A stretch of 64,000 nucleotides of DNA from Hyphomicrobium sp. (GCA_022844105.1 JALHMJ010000004.1:124001-188000), one strand, 5' to 3'. Positions 26,003-34,111 are shown, numbered from the stretch's first letter. Translations and numbers: made by a program. Notes: generated by a model from the sequence alone, not told the origin.

Positions 26003-26842
26003 CTATAGGGATGGCTTAGTTATTGTTGGGTTTGTCGTGGGAAGTGCTTCTACGTGGCGTGCTACTGGATCAAAATTCACTGTGGCCCCCAAGTTCGTTT
26101 CGATTTCCTCCAATCTATTTCGCATTCCGCCCGCGTCCTTCGCCGATTCATCGACCGCCTGCTCCCGCTCGTCTTCATCCAAATCAGGATCGGTCATGCA
26201 CTCTTGATACGTTTCAGCGCGGCTGTCGATGCCCGTGGCTTCTTCCTTGTACTGCACCAGTTCTGATATGCGGGATTGCCCGGCGTCTTTGTGTTCGCCC
26301 ATCGTCTTGCCTTTGAAATCTACACCCTGCACTTCGTCCGGCGGCACCGTGCGGCCATCTTCGGTTTCGACGCGACCGTCGGCATACGGAAAAATGGGCT
26401 CGCCGGTGACTGGGTGGCGGGCGGCATTGCTTATGAGAGCCTGATAGTCGTGGCGGGCGTCTTTTAGCATGCCTTCGATCCGTTCGAGCAGTTCGCGCGC
26501 TTTATCCCGGATGTCGTCGAAGGCCTTGTATGTTTCGCGGAGCTTCTCGGCCAAGCGCTGGCTCGTGATAACCAATAATAGCGTCTCCATCCGCTCCTTA
26601 CGACCACGCTCCGCGTGGTCGTCGCTCGTAGCGCTACGCCCTCCGAGCGTGAAAAACTCCTGTTCACGCTTTTCCTTGGCCTCGATAATGATTTCTTTGT
26701 GTTTGAGCTTGACCAGCGCGGGGTCCAGCGGGCCGAATAACTGGCCCTTCACCGCCTCAAACGCTTCATCCAAATTCGGTAAGTTCTTAAAGTCCGTCTT
26801 CAATTTATTCCGCACACCCGTTTTATGACTATTGTACCGCAA
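26003..26842 (-). CDS. Hypothetical coiled-coil protein
   Basis: A 279-residue hydrophilic, strongly charged protein with long helical stretches (LVKLKHKEIIIEAKEKREQE; RLAEKLRETYKAFDDIRDK) and an acidic C-terminal part. A short segment HPVTGEPIFPYADGRV resembles a structured insert. No known family is recognised. It is convergent with the exported-protein gene and upstream of nothing on its strand, so it is probably a single-gene unit. Confidence 0.6.
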   Translation of the reverse strand: MRYNSHKTGVRNKLKTDFKNLPNLDEAFEAVKGQLFGPLDPALVKLKHKEIIIEAKEKREQEFFTLGGRSATSDDHAERGRKERMETLLLVITSQRLAEKLRETYKAFDDIRDKARELLERIEGMLKDARHDYQALISNAARHPVTGEPIFPYADGRVETEDGRTVPPDEVQGVDFKGKTMGEHKDAGQSRISELVQYKEEATGIDSRAETYQECMTDPDLDEDEREQAVDESAKDAGGMRNRLEEIETNLGATVNFDPVARHVEALPTTNPTITKPSL

Positions 26843-26932
26843 TCAGCCCCCAAAAGTCAAAAAATGACTGATGATCATGGACTTAGGTTAGTTTTGGCGG
26901 CCTTAGCAACGTCTTGCATCCCGGCCCGATGA

Positions 26933-26941
26933 CGGGTACCC
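26933..26941. promoter_or_regulatory. GGGTACCC palindrome, copy 1
   Basis: CGGGTACCC occurs about 50 bases upstream of the ATG at 26988. The same octamer recurs twice at 27813 and 27834 after the gene, which makes it a candidate binding site. Confidence 0.5.
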
Positions 26942-26987
26942 TACAAATGATTTTGATCCGTTTGTTTGGATAGAATTGGAGGATGCG

Positions 26988-27806
26988 ATGCCAGTGGGCG
27001 ACCGCTACAAATCGCAGAGTGCAGGAAGCACGACAACTCGTCAGAAGAAGACAGACTCGCCTCTGCGCAGTCGGCAGAAGGTAGAAAGTTCTGATGCGCA
27101 CTCGGCACCATTACTCAATGACGCTATCATTACTGCGATTAGCCAGCGCCTTATTGACCTTTCGGTGCGCGATCCGGTTCATGGATTTACGCCTGAACGG
27201 TATTGGCGGGCGGTCCTCGAAATCCTAACAAAAGAAAATAATACCGGCGTTCGAAGTGACGACCCGAAAGAGAGGATGAAAGCCTTGGCGGCGGGCAGTG
27301 GCTTTTCGCCAAGTCAGCTTTTTCCCTCGATTAAGCGAGGAGATACTGAGCAAGTTCGGAGCAGGTCGGCTGCCTTCTTCGGTGTTGTAAAGAACGTTAT
27401 TGAAGGGCTGTTGAAGACGGGAGTAGCTCCCAATCCTCGCAATTTGAAATCCGTAATTCCATTTAGTATTGGAAAAGGAATACAGTCAGATGATATGATG
27501 AATTCGTATATATCTGAATTGAGGAATTATATTCACAGTGACGAGCAATTAAAACGGAAATACAGACGCCGCGCGGAATTCCCCGATCCGACGCAGCGCG
27601 CCGATGCCGAAGTGAACCGGCCCACCGTACAACTCAAACTTAGAGTTGATCCTGCGATAGCAGAAGCCATTGACGTCGCCGTCGCCGGTTCGGGCCAAAC
27701 GCGCAGCGAATGGATGGCCGACGCAGCGGCCGAGAAGATCAAACGAGAAAAGCCAGAAATACTAAACAAAATCAATAACCTTGAGCGAGGTCAGCCACAA
27801 AGATAA
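26988..27806 (+). CDS. Hypothetical protein with C-terminal ribbon-helix-helix-like domain
   Basis: 272 residues. The N-terminus is Ser/Thr/Lys-rich, the middle is helical and unrecognised, and residues from about 210 resemble an RHH DNA-binding unit: strand TVQLKLRVDP, helix AIAEAIDVAVAG, then TRSEWMADAAAEKIKRE. ATG 26988 has GGAGG five bases upstream; a TTG at 26976 overlaps that signal. The gene is bracketed by GGGTACCC palindromes, so it may bind them. The middle part is more AT-rich than the ends. Confidence 0.6.
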   Translation: MPVGDRYKSQSAGSTTTRQKKTDSPLRSRQKVESSDAHSAPLLNDAIITAISQRLIDLSVRDPVHGFTPERYWRAVLEILTKENNTGVRSDDPKERMKALAAGSGFSPSQLFPSIKRGDTEQVRSRSAAFFGVVKNVIEGLLKTGVAPNPRNLKSVIPFSIGKGIQSDDMMNSYISELRNYIHSDEQLKRKYRRRAEFPDPTQRADAEVNRPTVQLKLRVDPAIAEAIDVAVAGSGQTRSEWMADAAAEKIKREKPEILNKINNLERGQPQR

Positions 27807-27810
27807 AAAT

Positions 27811-27846
27811 TTGGGTACCCGACATATTGAATTGGGTACCCGACTT
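27811..27846 (+). promoter_or_regulatory. Two GGGTACCC palindromes 21 bp apart, operator candidate
   Basis: TTGGGTACCCGAC and ATTGGGTACCCGAC occur at 27811 and 27832, with the octamers starting at 27813 and 27834, exactly 21 bp (two helical turns) apart. They lie 60-90 bases upstream of the gene at 27904. A weak -35-like TTGAAT (27827) would put the second palindrome in the promoter spacer. Confidence 0.6.
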
Positions 27847-27903
27847 TGCTAAGTTAACTCCAGACGGACGCGCCCGTGCGTCCAATAGTTTGGAGCTATT
27901 TAG

Positions 27904-28326
27904 ATGATCAAGCTTCTTCCGTTGCCCATCGCGGCTGCATCTGCGCCAGATTTCGAATTCAACAAGCGTTCAGTTGTAATGGCCAGTGACTTCCAACTCG
28001 GACGCAAGTCGCAAGTGCAGCGCCTTGCCATCGCAGCCAAGGCCGAAGACTTGCCTCGGCGTGAATGGCCAAATGCGATTGTCGATGCCATCTACGGCTT
28101 CGAGGGTACGATCTACTATGCTGACGGCCGCAAGTTCGAGCCAACCGACACCGAAATCGACGACACGTTTAACGATCCGGAGTTTCGGTGGATCTCCGAC
28201 TTTCTGTCGTTCGCGGTGATGGAGCCACGCCAGCGTCCGCAGCGGCGCGTGATTGCACGCTTGCGCCTGATCGATCTGTATTTCCGCATCAAGTACCCTG
28301 AGCGGGCGAGGCTGATCGCGGAATAA
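27904..28326 (+). CDS. Hypothetical protein, paralogue of the gene at 32975
   Basis: 140 residues, not recognised. It shares a long similar stretch with the protein at 32975-33409: VVMASDFQLGRKSQVQRLA here against VVVASDEELSRRSHFQRLA, then AIYGFEG / TIYGFRG, FRWISDFLSF / FRWLSTFMYF and RRVIARLRLIDLYFRI / KRIIARLRLIDLAFRI. It ends in a strong terminator. Repetition of the family within one island suggests a dosage or target-specific role, but none can be named. Confidence 0.65.
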   Translation: MIKLLPLPIAAASAPDFEFNKRSVVMASDFQLGRKSQVQRLAIAAKAEDLPRREWPNAIVDAIYGFEGTIYYADGRKFEPTDTEIDDTFNDPEFRWISDFLSFAVMEPRQRPQRRVIARLRLIDLYFRIKYPERARLIAE

Positions 28327-28347
28327 CGCTAAATCAAATAAATCGAG

Positions 28348-28381
28348 GCGCCCGGCATCGCATGCCGGGCGCTTTAGTTTT
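28348..28381 (+). terminator. Rho-independent terminator
   Basis: GCGCCCGGCAT, loop CGC, ATGCCGGGCGC, then TTTAGTTTTA. An 11-bp perfect stem 22 bases after the stop codon at 28326. Confidence 0.9.
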
Positions 28382-28393
28382 ATTCTCAGCGAT

Positions 28394-28864
28394 CTAGAAA
28401 TCCGTCAGCCTGAATTCTTGTGTTGATCCGCTGCCATCAGGGTATTTCTGCTTGATTGTGAGCAACTCGCCGTTATTCCCATGGCTGAATATCAGACGTT
28501 CTTCCCATTGATAATTGTTGCGCCAGCGCCCATCAAGAGCGGCCCAGACAACGTGATCACCTTCAATCGTGCATTTTTGCTGCCATAGCGTTCCATCATC
28601 TGGCCGATTATAGGAAACGGTTGCGAGAGATTGATTCATGGAATCGACACGAATGATTCCGACAGGCCGACCCATGACGATAGAAATAGCAGCGCGGCAT
28701 AGATGGCCGATATTAAAGCGATCCGATTTTGCAGTGATCGTCGGAGCAGCGTTTTGAGGTTGGATTGATCCAGCAACAACAAAGGCCAGCAAAACTATGG
28801 AAGCAAAAGCGCCTGCAATGAAGGCGGGGCTGGCATCTTTCTCGCCCCAATTCGAACCTGACAT
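28394..28864 (-). CDS. Hypothetical membrane-anchored protein
   Basis: 156 residues with one N-terminal membrane segment (AFIAGAFASIVLLAFVVAG, about residues 14-32) and a C-terminal domain of mixed strands, probably periplasmic, with two Cys (GHLCRAA; QQKCTIEG). ATG 28864 is chosen because GGAG lies six bases upstream; the frame starts at 28876. The family is not recognised. Confidence 0.6.
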   Translation of the reverse strand: MSGSNWGEKDASPAFIAGAFASIVLLAFVVAGSIQPQNAAPTITAKSDRFNIGHLCRAAISIVMGRPVGIIRVDSMNQSLATVSYNRPDDGTLWQQKCTIEGDHVVWAALDGRWRNNYQWEERLIFSHGNNGELLTIKQKYPDGSGSTQEFRLTDF

Positions 28865-28876
28865 AAAAATCTCCAC

Positions 28877-29260
28877 ACACTAAATACAGAAATCATGATT
28901 GCTAAAAGTTGACGAATGGTTTCGCAGAGGAATGCGCGTGTATCCGCCTGATGGCGAATAAAAGTTTATTTAATGACGAATATTGTATAGAATAGAAATA
29001 GTTGGAGTTTTTCCAGCCGGGGTATCGAAACCCCTTTCTGTTGCGCGGTTGGCATCAACCGTGATTGGTGCGTTTTCCTCAACATGATGGCGGCGCGCCA
29101 AAGATGTCGCTTCTCGGCTTAGACCGGGGGGCGGCAGTGTATGTTCAGGCTTCGCGGCTAAAGACTGCCGCACCGTTGACGTAACAGAGCGGTTTCGAAC
29201 TCCCGGTCACCATGAAGCAAATGCTTCGGGTGGCCGTTTCGTTTTGAAGTGGGGGAGTTC
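28877..29260. other. Gene-free region upstream of the secreted-protein operon
   Basis: About 380 bases between divergent genes, with no reading frame that I trust. Promoters for both flanking genes should lie here, but I cannot assign them. The right end carries a long imperfect hairpin at 29203-29236. Confidence 0.5.
29203..29245 (+). terminator. Possible terminator or attenuator hairpin
   Basis: CGGTCACC..GAAGCA pairs imperfectly with TGCTTC..GGTGGCCG and is followed by TTTCGTTTT, ending 16 bases before the ATG at 29261. It could end an upstream transcript or attenuate the secreted-protein operon. Confidence 0.5.
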
Positions 29261-29539
29261 ATGCGTCTATTTATTGCAACAGCCGTTCTATGCGCGGCGT
29301 TCATATTCAATCCGGCGTTCGCACAGGAAACGTCCAAGCAAGAAGCCGTGCGGATTGAGATGGATCAGGAGGCCAAAGTCTTCGTCTTCATCATCGACGA
29401 TGAGCCGGTCGCGCTGCTGGATAAACACGGAATGGAGATAGTCGAGCATCTTAACTACGGCGGCATGCTTACCGACAAGGGAAGAGAAAGCGCCCGCCGC
29501 GACATAGAACAGAAAAGAGGGGGTGCCGCCGATGAATAA
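29261..29539 (+). CDS. Small exported protein upstream of the fibre-like protein
   Basis: 92 residues with a signal peptide (MRLFIATAVLCAAFIFNPAFAQ, cut after AFA). The mature part is charged (FVFIIDDEPVALLDKHG; a basic tail). It is not recognised. ATG 29261 follows GGGGGAG. The stop overlaps the start of the next gene by eight bases, so the two exported proteins are made together and may interact. Confidence 0.6.
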   Translation: MRLFIATAVLCAAFIFNPAFAQETSKQEAVRIEMDQEAKVFVFIIDDEPVALLDKHGMEIVEHLNYGGMLTDKGRESARRDIEQKRGGAADE

Positions 29540-31346
29540 ATTCCTCCTCTCCCTTCTCGCAGCCATGGCGATAATTTCATCGGCCTACGCGGCTGAACCG
29601 TTGCCGGGTGATGCCTGCAGTGCTGCAAACAACCTTCAATTTACAAGTGGGCCGGAGGTATCCGGCGGTGGTGGTCATGCTATGCTCTGCGAGGGTGGGA
29701 CTTGGAAATCCATACTGAGCTTCAACAGCACCGCTGGTCTGACCAAGCTTGGCAGCCAGACTTGCGCGACCAATGAGATTCTTAAATTCAACGGCACCAC
29801 ATGGGTCTGCGCGGCGGATGCCAGCGGGATCAGCGGCCTGCCAACACTTACGTCAGCCAATATCTGGGTTGGTAACGCATCAAACGCCGCAACGGCTGTC
29901 GCCATGTCGGGCGATGCCACGCTTTCGAACGCGGGCGTACTAACGATTGGATCGAACGCCGTTGGCTCAGCGGAGATTACAGATGCCAGTGTTGCGCTGG
30001 CCGATTTGGCTGGGAACTCGGTCAACGCATCCAAGATCGTTGATGCCAGTATTGCCTTGGCCGATCTCTCGGCCACCGGAACGGCAAGTGCCACCACCTA
30101 TCTGCGCGGGGATAACACATGGACAACAGTTCCATCCGGCGCGGACAATCTCGGGAATCATACGGCGACACAAGCTCTAAACATGGGCGGTTTTAATGTG
30201 ACCGGGGCGGCACGAATACTGTCTGGCGGTTCTTCACCCAATCCGGTGAGCGGGATTGATACATTCGGTCTTATGGCGTCAGGCAGCTTTGGTGCCGGTA
30301 TTGGTCTGCAAGACGGAACTGGTGATTTCGGCCTGTGGCTGGATGGGACTGGTACGAATGCGCGGTTCGGGTTTGGCGCAAGCCTTGGTCCGCTGACGAC
30401 AGCCATGTCGCTCACCAACACCGGCACGGTATCGGCCACGACGTTCTCAGGATCAGGCGCATCGCTGACAGCACTTAACGCATCCAATCTTTCATCGGGC
30501 ACAGTTGCACCAGCGCGATTGGGAACCGGCACAGCCAACAGTTCCGTTTTTCTGCGCGGTGATGGGGCTTGGGCTGCGATAGCCGGTGACAACTTGGGTG
30601 CAGGCGGCACGACAACTGGACAAATCACAATCAACAACGGCTCGCCGACGATCTTTCTTCAAGACACTGATCAACGCTCGGCGATGCTGCACAACAACGG
30701 CAATCAGTTCTACTTGCTGACAGGGAGCGGTATAAACTCCGGCACCTGGGCGCTCAATGGCGGTGCTTGGCCCATTCAAGTTGATCTAACGTCCGATAAC
30801 ATCACCCTCGGCGGACAAGTCAATTTGGTTGAAGGGGCGCTTAGCCTCGGCACACAAGGAGTCACCAGTAGCGCAGGTACAGTGATCGACGGAAGCGGTG
30901 GTTGGCACCGCACGTATGGCGCTACTGGTTGGTATAACGGAACTTTCGGCGGCGGATGGCACATGTCGGACGCGACATGGATTCGATCGTACGGCGGCAA
31001 GTGGGTTTATACTGACACAGGAATGCGTGCTGACGGAAACGGCGTTCGCACCACGCAAGTTTGCGATGTAAATGGCGCAAATTGCAGAACTCCGGCCCAA
31101 CTTGCGGCGGGTGGCGGGGGCGGCATAACTGACCAAACCACAACGACCTGTACCACCGCTTTTTGGGGATACTCCACTTGTTCGACCCCTGCGTGTCCAG
31201 CTGGTTATTTTAGAAGTGGCTGTAGCGCCGTCGGCGGAGCAGGAGGGGGTTCTGGAGCATCTCCGAGTGGATCCAACGCGTGTCTTTGTACAAACGGCAC
31301 TACTGACGGGGTTCAAACCTCTTGCTATACATACTGTATGAAATAG
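29532..31346 (+). CDS. Exported tail-fibre/adhesin-like protein
   Basis: 604 residues with a signal peptide (MNKFLLSLLAAMAIISSAYA). Most of it is a low-complexity beta-rich Gly/Ser/Thr/Asn/Ala sequence with recurring phrases such as GDATLSNAGVLTIGS, ITDASVALADL / IVDASIALADL and TYLRGDNTWTTV / VFLRGDGAWAAI. This is the style of phage tail fibres and trimeric or pilus-tip adhesins. The last 70 residues are cysteine-rich (CTTAFWGYSTCSTPACPAG; CLCTNG). The signal peptide argues for a surface protein rather than a virion fibre. No other phage structural genes are present. Confidence 0.65.
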   Translation: MNKFLLSLLAAMAIISSAYAAEPLPGDACSAANNLQFTSGPEVSGGGGHAMLCEGGTWKSILSFNSTAGLTKLGSQTCATNEILKFNGTTWVCAADASGISGLPTLTSANIWVGNASNAATAVAMSGDATLSNAGVLTIGSNAVGSAEITDASVALADLAGNSVNASKIVDASIALADLSATGTASATTYLRGDNTWTTVPSGADNLGNHTATQALNMGGFNVTGAARILSGGSSPNPVSGIDTFGLMASGSFGAGIGLQDGTGDFGLWLDGTGTNARFGFGASLGPLTTAMSLTNTGTVSATTFSGSGASLTALNASNLSSGTVAPARLGTGTANSSVFLRGDGAWAAIAGDNLGAGGTTTGQITINNGSPTIFLQDTDQRSAMLHNNGNQFYLLTGSGINSGTWALNGGAWPIQVDLTSDNITLGGQVNLVEGALSLGTQGVTSSAGTVIDGSGGWHRTYGATGWYNGTFGGGWHMSDATWIRSYGGKWVYTDTGMRADGNGVRTTQVCDVNGANCRTPAQLAAGGGGGITDQTTTTCTTAFWGYSTCSTPACPAGYFRSGCSAVGGAGGGSGASPSGSNACLCTNGTTDGVQTSCYTYCMK

Positions 31347-31359
31347 CGTTTAAGCATCC

Positions 31360-31385
31360 GGGGACACGATGCTGATGGTGTCTCT
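31360..31385. repeat. Imperfect hairpin, copy A of the GGGGACAC family
   Basis: GGGGACACGAT-GCTG-ATGGTGTCTCT, with several mismatches or G-T pairs. It lies 14 bases after the fibre-like gene. It is related in sequence to copies at 31467 and 32142. Confidence 0.5.
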
Positions 31386-31466
31386 GTGTCATGGCTTGTA
31401 AGCGCATCACCGAACCATCGTGCGCCAGAGAATGACGATGTTCGCCCAGACGAGCGTCTGGAGCGT

Positions 31467-31496
31467 CTGGGGACACAATACTTATCGTGTACCCAG
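31467..31496. repeat. Hairpin, copy B of the GGGGACAC family
   Basis: CTGGGGACACAAT-ACTT-ATCGTGTACCCAG, 11 of 13 arm positions paired. A tandem of the 9-mer GAGCGTCTG precedes it (31453-31470). A run of six T follows after five bases, so it could also terminate rightward transcripts. Confidence 0.6.
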
Positions 31497-31585
31497 TGAC
31501 ATTTTTTCAGAGATAATCGCGTGCTAGCGGTCAATAGTTGTTGCATCCAACTTAATTCAAGAAACGCAAAGGCGAATTACAACGC

Positions 31586-32101
31586 ATGCCCCAACGCTCG
31601 ACTCTCTTTGCGCGCGCTTGCGCTATAAGCGCGGTCTTCGCAACCTCACTATGCACGCACCACCACGTTATCGCCGATGAAATCCCACTCGGTGGTCGCT
31701 TTGATCAGTTTACGCCTCTTTTTAACGCAGCGGCTGCAAAGATGAAATTGGATGTGAGCGTAGCCCAAATAGATTGCGGTGCGCCAAGCCAGTGCAATGT
31801 GAGTTTTGGGGACGGAGTGGCCGGGCACATATCGGCAGTTGACGACGACAAGCCAATTCTTGAAACAGCGCTAATCTCGCACGACTGCAACAATACCCAT
31901 GCTGATATTCTGAGGGATGTCAGCAAAGTCGTTGTCAGCATGTTTAGCGGGAAACGCGCCAGTACACAGGGTCATGACAAGCTGGCAGCAGCGATCCGGT
32001 CACCTGTAAAGCAACAAATTTCTATGGTGATTGACGGAATAGAGTTCGTCAACAGCAATATCTCTTGCACGTTGCTAATTGCGAGGCCGCAAAAAGATTA
32101 G
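31586..32101 (+). CDS. Exported hypothetical protein
   Basis: 171 residues with a probable signal peptide (RACAISAVFATSLCTHHHVIADE). The mature part has several cysteines (QIDCGAPSQCNVSFGDG; SHDCNNTH; NISCTLL) that may form disulfides. It is not recognised. It lies 240 bases after the fibre-like gene with hairpin repeats between, so it is probably transcribed separately. Confidence 0.6.
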   Translation: MPQRSTLFARACAISAVFATSLCTHHHVIADEIPLGGRFDQFTPLFNAAAAKMKLDVSVAQIDCGAPSQCNVSFGDGVAGHISAVDDDKPILETALISHDCNNTHADILRDVSKVVVSMFSGKRASTQGHDKLAAAIRSPVKQQISMVIDGIEFVNSNISCTLLIARPQKD

Positions 32102-32132
32102 TCGTATGCAATAATCTTAGCCGATTGAGCGA

Positions 32133-32894
32133 CTAGAGTGTCTTGGGGCACAATACTGATTGTGCCCCAAGCGGGTTCTTGAGCAGATAACGACGAAAGT
32201 CTTCGTAAAGCCGAAGTTCAGGATGCGCGAACGGCTTCGCGCCGGGGATGAACTCAGCGAGCTTTTGCATCGGTTCACGCGGGTTAAGGTGCGGGATAGC
32301 ATAGGCAAGGCGCAGAACAATCTCACGCGCGGCATTCTCATCCTCATATAACCCAACCCCGCGCAGATCGAGCGCGCACATAAGCCGGACAGCGGTTTCG
32401 TGGACGTGTTCCAATTCTTCATCCGGACATTTTAATCGCGGCGCGTGATGACGGCGGTGGCGGCGGAATAACGGGCTGCGCCGTGCGGCGTGAAATAGTG
32501 CGGGCGCTTCGTGATGGGCAAGGACCAATCCAGCACCGCTAAAACTCTTAGGATGCGTGCTGATTGCGATTGGCAGATGTGCGCGCAGCGCCCCGTAGGT
32601 GGCGCGAATGGTTTTTCCGCTGACATGCGTTGAGGGTTCCAGCACGTTTATCGGCGTGCCTTCGGCGAAGCCGTGCAGAAGCCGCAGGAATTTATGCTCG
32701 GATAATTTAGCCCCTGCGGAATAGCGATTTTTGAGAGCGATTCGTGTCGCTCTTTTTGGTTTTTTATATTCCCCGATCTCTGCGCTCACGTTCAATCCAT
32801 GATTGCTTTTGTGCGCCTGTTCTTCCCTTCGATTTTGCAGAACGAAGACGCGTTCCGTTATTGTCGCATCATGTGCTGAGCGAGAAAAGAGCAA
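32133..32894 (-). CDS. Hypothetical protein with helix-turn-helix-like segment
   Basis: 253 residues, basic, not recognised. The segment EHKFLRLLHGFAEG followed by HVSGKTIRATYGALRAHL recalls the helix-turn-helix part of IS1595-type transposase-associated proteins, but no catalytic residues are visible. The C-terminal residues LGAQSVLCPKTL are encoded by the perfect hairpin at 32142-32171, so the natural end of the protein may have been replaced. Confidence 0.55.
   Translation of the reverse strand: MLFSRSAHDATITERVFVLQNRREEQAHKSNHGLNVSAEIGEYKKPKRATRIALKNRYSAGAKLSEHKFLRLLHGFAEGTPINVLEPSTHVSGKTIRATYGALRAHLPIAISTHPKSFSGAGLVLAHHEAPALFHAARRSPLFRRHRRHHAPRLKCPDEELEHVHETAVRLMCALDLRGVGLYEDENAAREIVLRLAYAIPHLNPREPMQKLAEFIPGAKPFAHPELRLYEDFRRYLLKNPLGAQSVLCPKTL
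32142..32171. repeat. Perfect hairpin, copy C of the GGGGACAC family
   Basis: CTTGGGGCACAAT-ACTG-ATTGTGCCCCAAG is a perfect 13-bp inverted repeat between two convergent genes. It lies inside the last codons of the minus-strand gene 32133-32894 and can serve as a hairpin for both directions, although no T-run follows. Confidence 0.7.
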
Positions 32895-32974
32895 CTAATA
32901 CGTGTGTATGCATCTTGCGTCAGTGCAGCGGTCAACAGGCCGCCAATAACAACAAAAACAAGGAGACTTGAGTA

Positions 32975-33409
32975 ATGACCCACTGCCAACGATGCGGACG
33001 CGATGTCTGCCAACCCTGTACCTTCAAACCCGTCAATGACAACAAGCGCGTTGTTGTAGTGGCGAGCGATGAGGAGCTTTCCCGACGCTCTCACTTTCAA
33101 AGATTGGCCACGGCCACCCGCGCACTTGGAATCTCACGGCGTGAACTTCCCAACTGGATTGCCGACACGATCTATGGCTTTCGCGGACGCATTACGTGGC
33201 AGAACGGCAAGCCGTTCGAGATTGACGATGAAGATATCGACGCGGCGTTCAACGATGATGGTTCGTTTCGCTGGCTCTCAACCTTCATGTATTTCGCGGA
33301 ATACGATCCGCGTCAGGCACCGCAGAAGCGCATCATCGCGCGCTTGCGATTGATCGATCTTGCCTTCCGCATCTCGAACCCCGTGCGTGCCGGGTTCATT
33401 GCGAAGTAG
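32975..33409 (+). CDS. Hypothetical protein, paralogue of the gene at 27904, with N-terminal Cys cluster
   Basis: 144 residues. The first 15 residues hold CQRCGRDVCQPC, a possible metal-binding cluster that the paralogue at 27904 lacks. The remainder aligns closely with that paralogue (IYGFRG, DAAFNDD, FRWLSTF, RIIARLRLIDLAFRI). ATG 32975 has AAGGAG upstream. It is not recognised as a known domain. It opens a rightward run that leads through two small membrane proteins to the coupling protein. Confidence 0.65.
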   Translation: MTHCQRCGRDVCQPCTFKPVNDNKRVVVVASDEELSRRSHFQRLATATRALGISRRELPNWIADTIYGFRGRITWQNGKPFEIDDEDIDAAFNDDGSFRWLSTFMYFAEYDPRQAPQKRIIARLRLIDLAFRISNPVRAGFIAK

Positions 33410-33542
33410 GGCGAATTAGAGCGCGCAGCTTTTTCCCAAAGCTCCCCCAGTATTTTCGGGCACGTCGATAGTTTGCTTCTCAGTCGCTTCAAGTCCGCCG
33501 CCACGTTGGCGGCGGGCCAAGCGGTGAAAGGAGCAAGCTCTC

Positions 33543-33845
33543 ATGCGCAACGTCAACGACCACCGCCAGAAGCGTCAGGATGTGTTCATGCAGTCCGTTG
33601 AGTGGACGGCGAACATTCTGGCCTTCATCGCGGCCTTCCTGCTGACCCCGGAAATTTACATCCGCACGGTTGGTTGGGTCACCCGCATCGCCGAAGAGCG
33701 CTACGGCGCATCGGGCGATCTTCTCGGCCTCGTCAGCCTCGTCTGGTTCGTCACCATGGCGCTGCTGACGTTCTCACTCTCACGCGCCACTCTCGCAACA
33801 GCCATCGTCGCAGCGGGCCTCGCTGCCGCGACCAAGTTCATCTGA
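33543..33845 (+). CDS. Small membrane protein
   Basis: 100 residues, two membrane segments (about residues 20-42 and 62-98: NILAFIAAFLLTPEIYI; LVWFVTMALLTFSLS). It is not recognised. A perfect 9-bp hairpin (CCGCCGCCA/TGGCGGCGG, 33495-33515) lies in its leader. It sits with another small membrane protein just upstream of the coupling-protein gene, which suggests a role at the membrane in transfer, but this is only context. Confidence 0.55.
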   Translation: MRNVNDHRQKRQDVFMQSVEWTANILAFIAAFLLTPEIYIRTVGWVTRIAEERYGASGDLLGLVSLVWFVTMALLTFSLSRATLATAIVAAGLAAATKFI

Positions 33846-33877
33846 TGCCCCCAAACACATCTGAAAGGAAATCTGCA

Positions 33878-34102
33878 ATGGCTAACATCCCTGACGTGAT
33901 CATCAGCAAGCCCCGCAAGTTCGCGCATGACGCATTCAGCGTCCTCGCGGTGCTCGCCTTCATCGTAGCGGCCATCAACCTGATCGCAGGCAACATCGGC
34001 ATCGCAATCCCGTTCGGCATCGTGACTGCTGTGCTCGGCAACGTTGCCTCGAAGATCAAGTTCAAATGGACGCTGCGCGGCGGAGCCGCTGTGTTTGAAT
34101 AA
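33878..34102 (+). CDS. Small membrane protein
   Basis: 74 residues with two membrane segments (FSVLAVLAFIVAAINLIAG; IGIAIPFGIVTAVLGNVAS) and a basic tail. ATG 33878 is preceded by AAAGGAA; the upstream extension of the frame to 33602 overlaps the previous gene in another frame and is not protein-like. It is followed by a terminator hairpin. The family is not recognised. Confidence 0.55.
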   Translation: MANIPDVIISKPRKFAHDAFSVLAVLAFIVAAINLIAGNIGIAIPFGIVTAVLGNVASKIKFKWTLRGGAAVFE

Positions 34103-34111
34103 ATGCCGACT

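Noticed and set aside
28970-29173. 67-codon minus-strand frame
   Set aside because: No ribosome binding site and no protein-like pattern; it lies in a probable promoter region.
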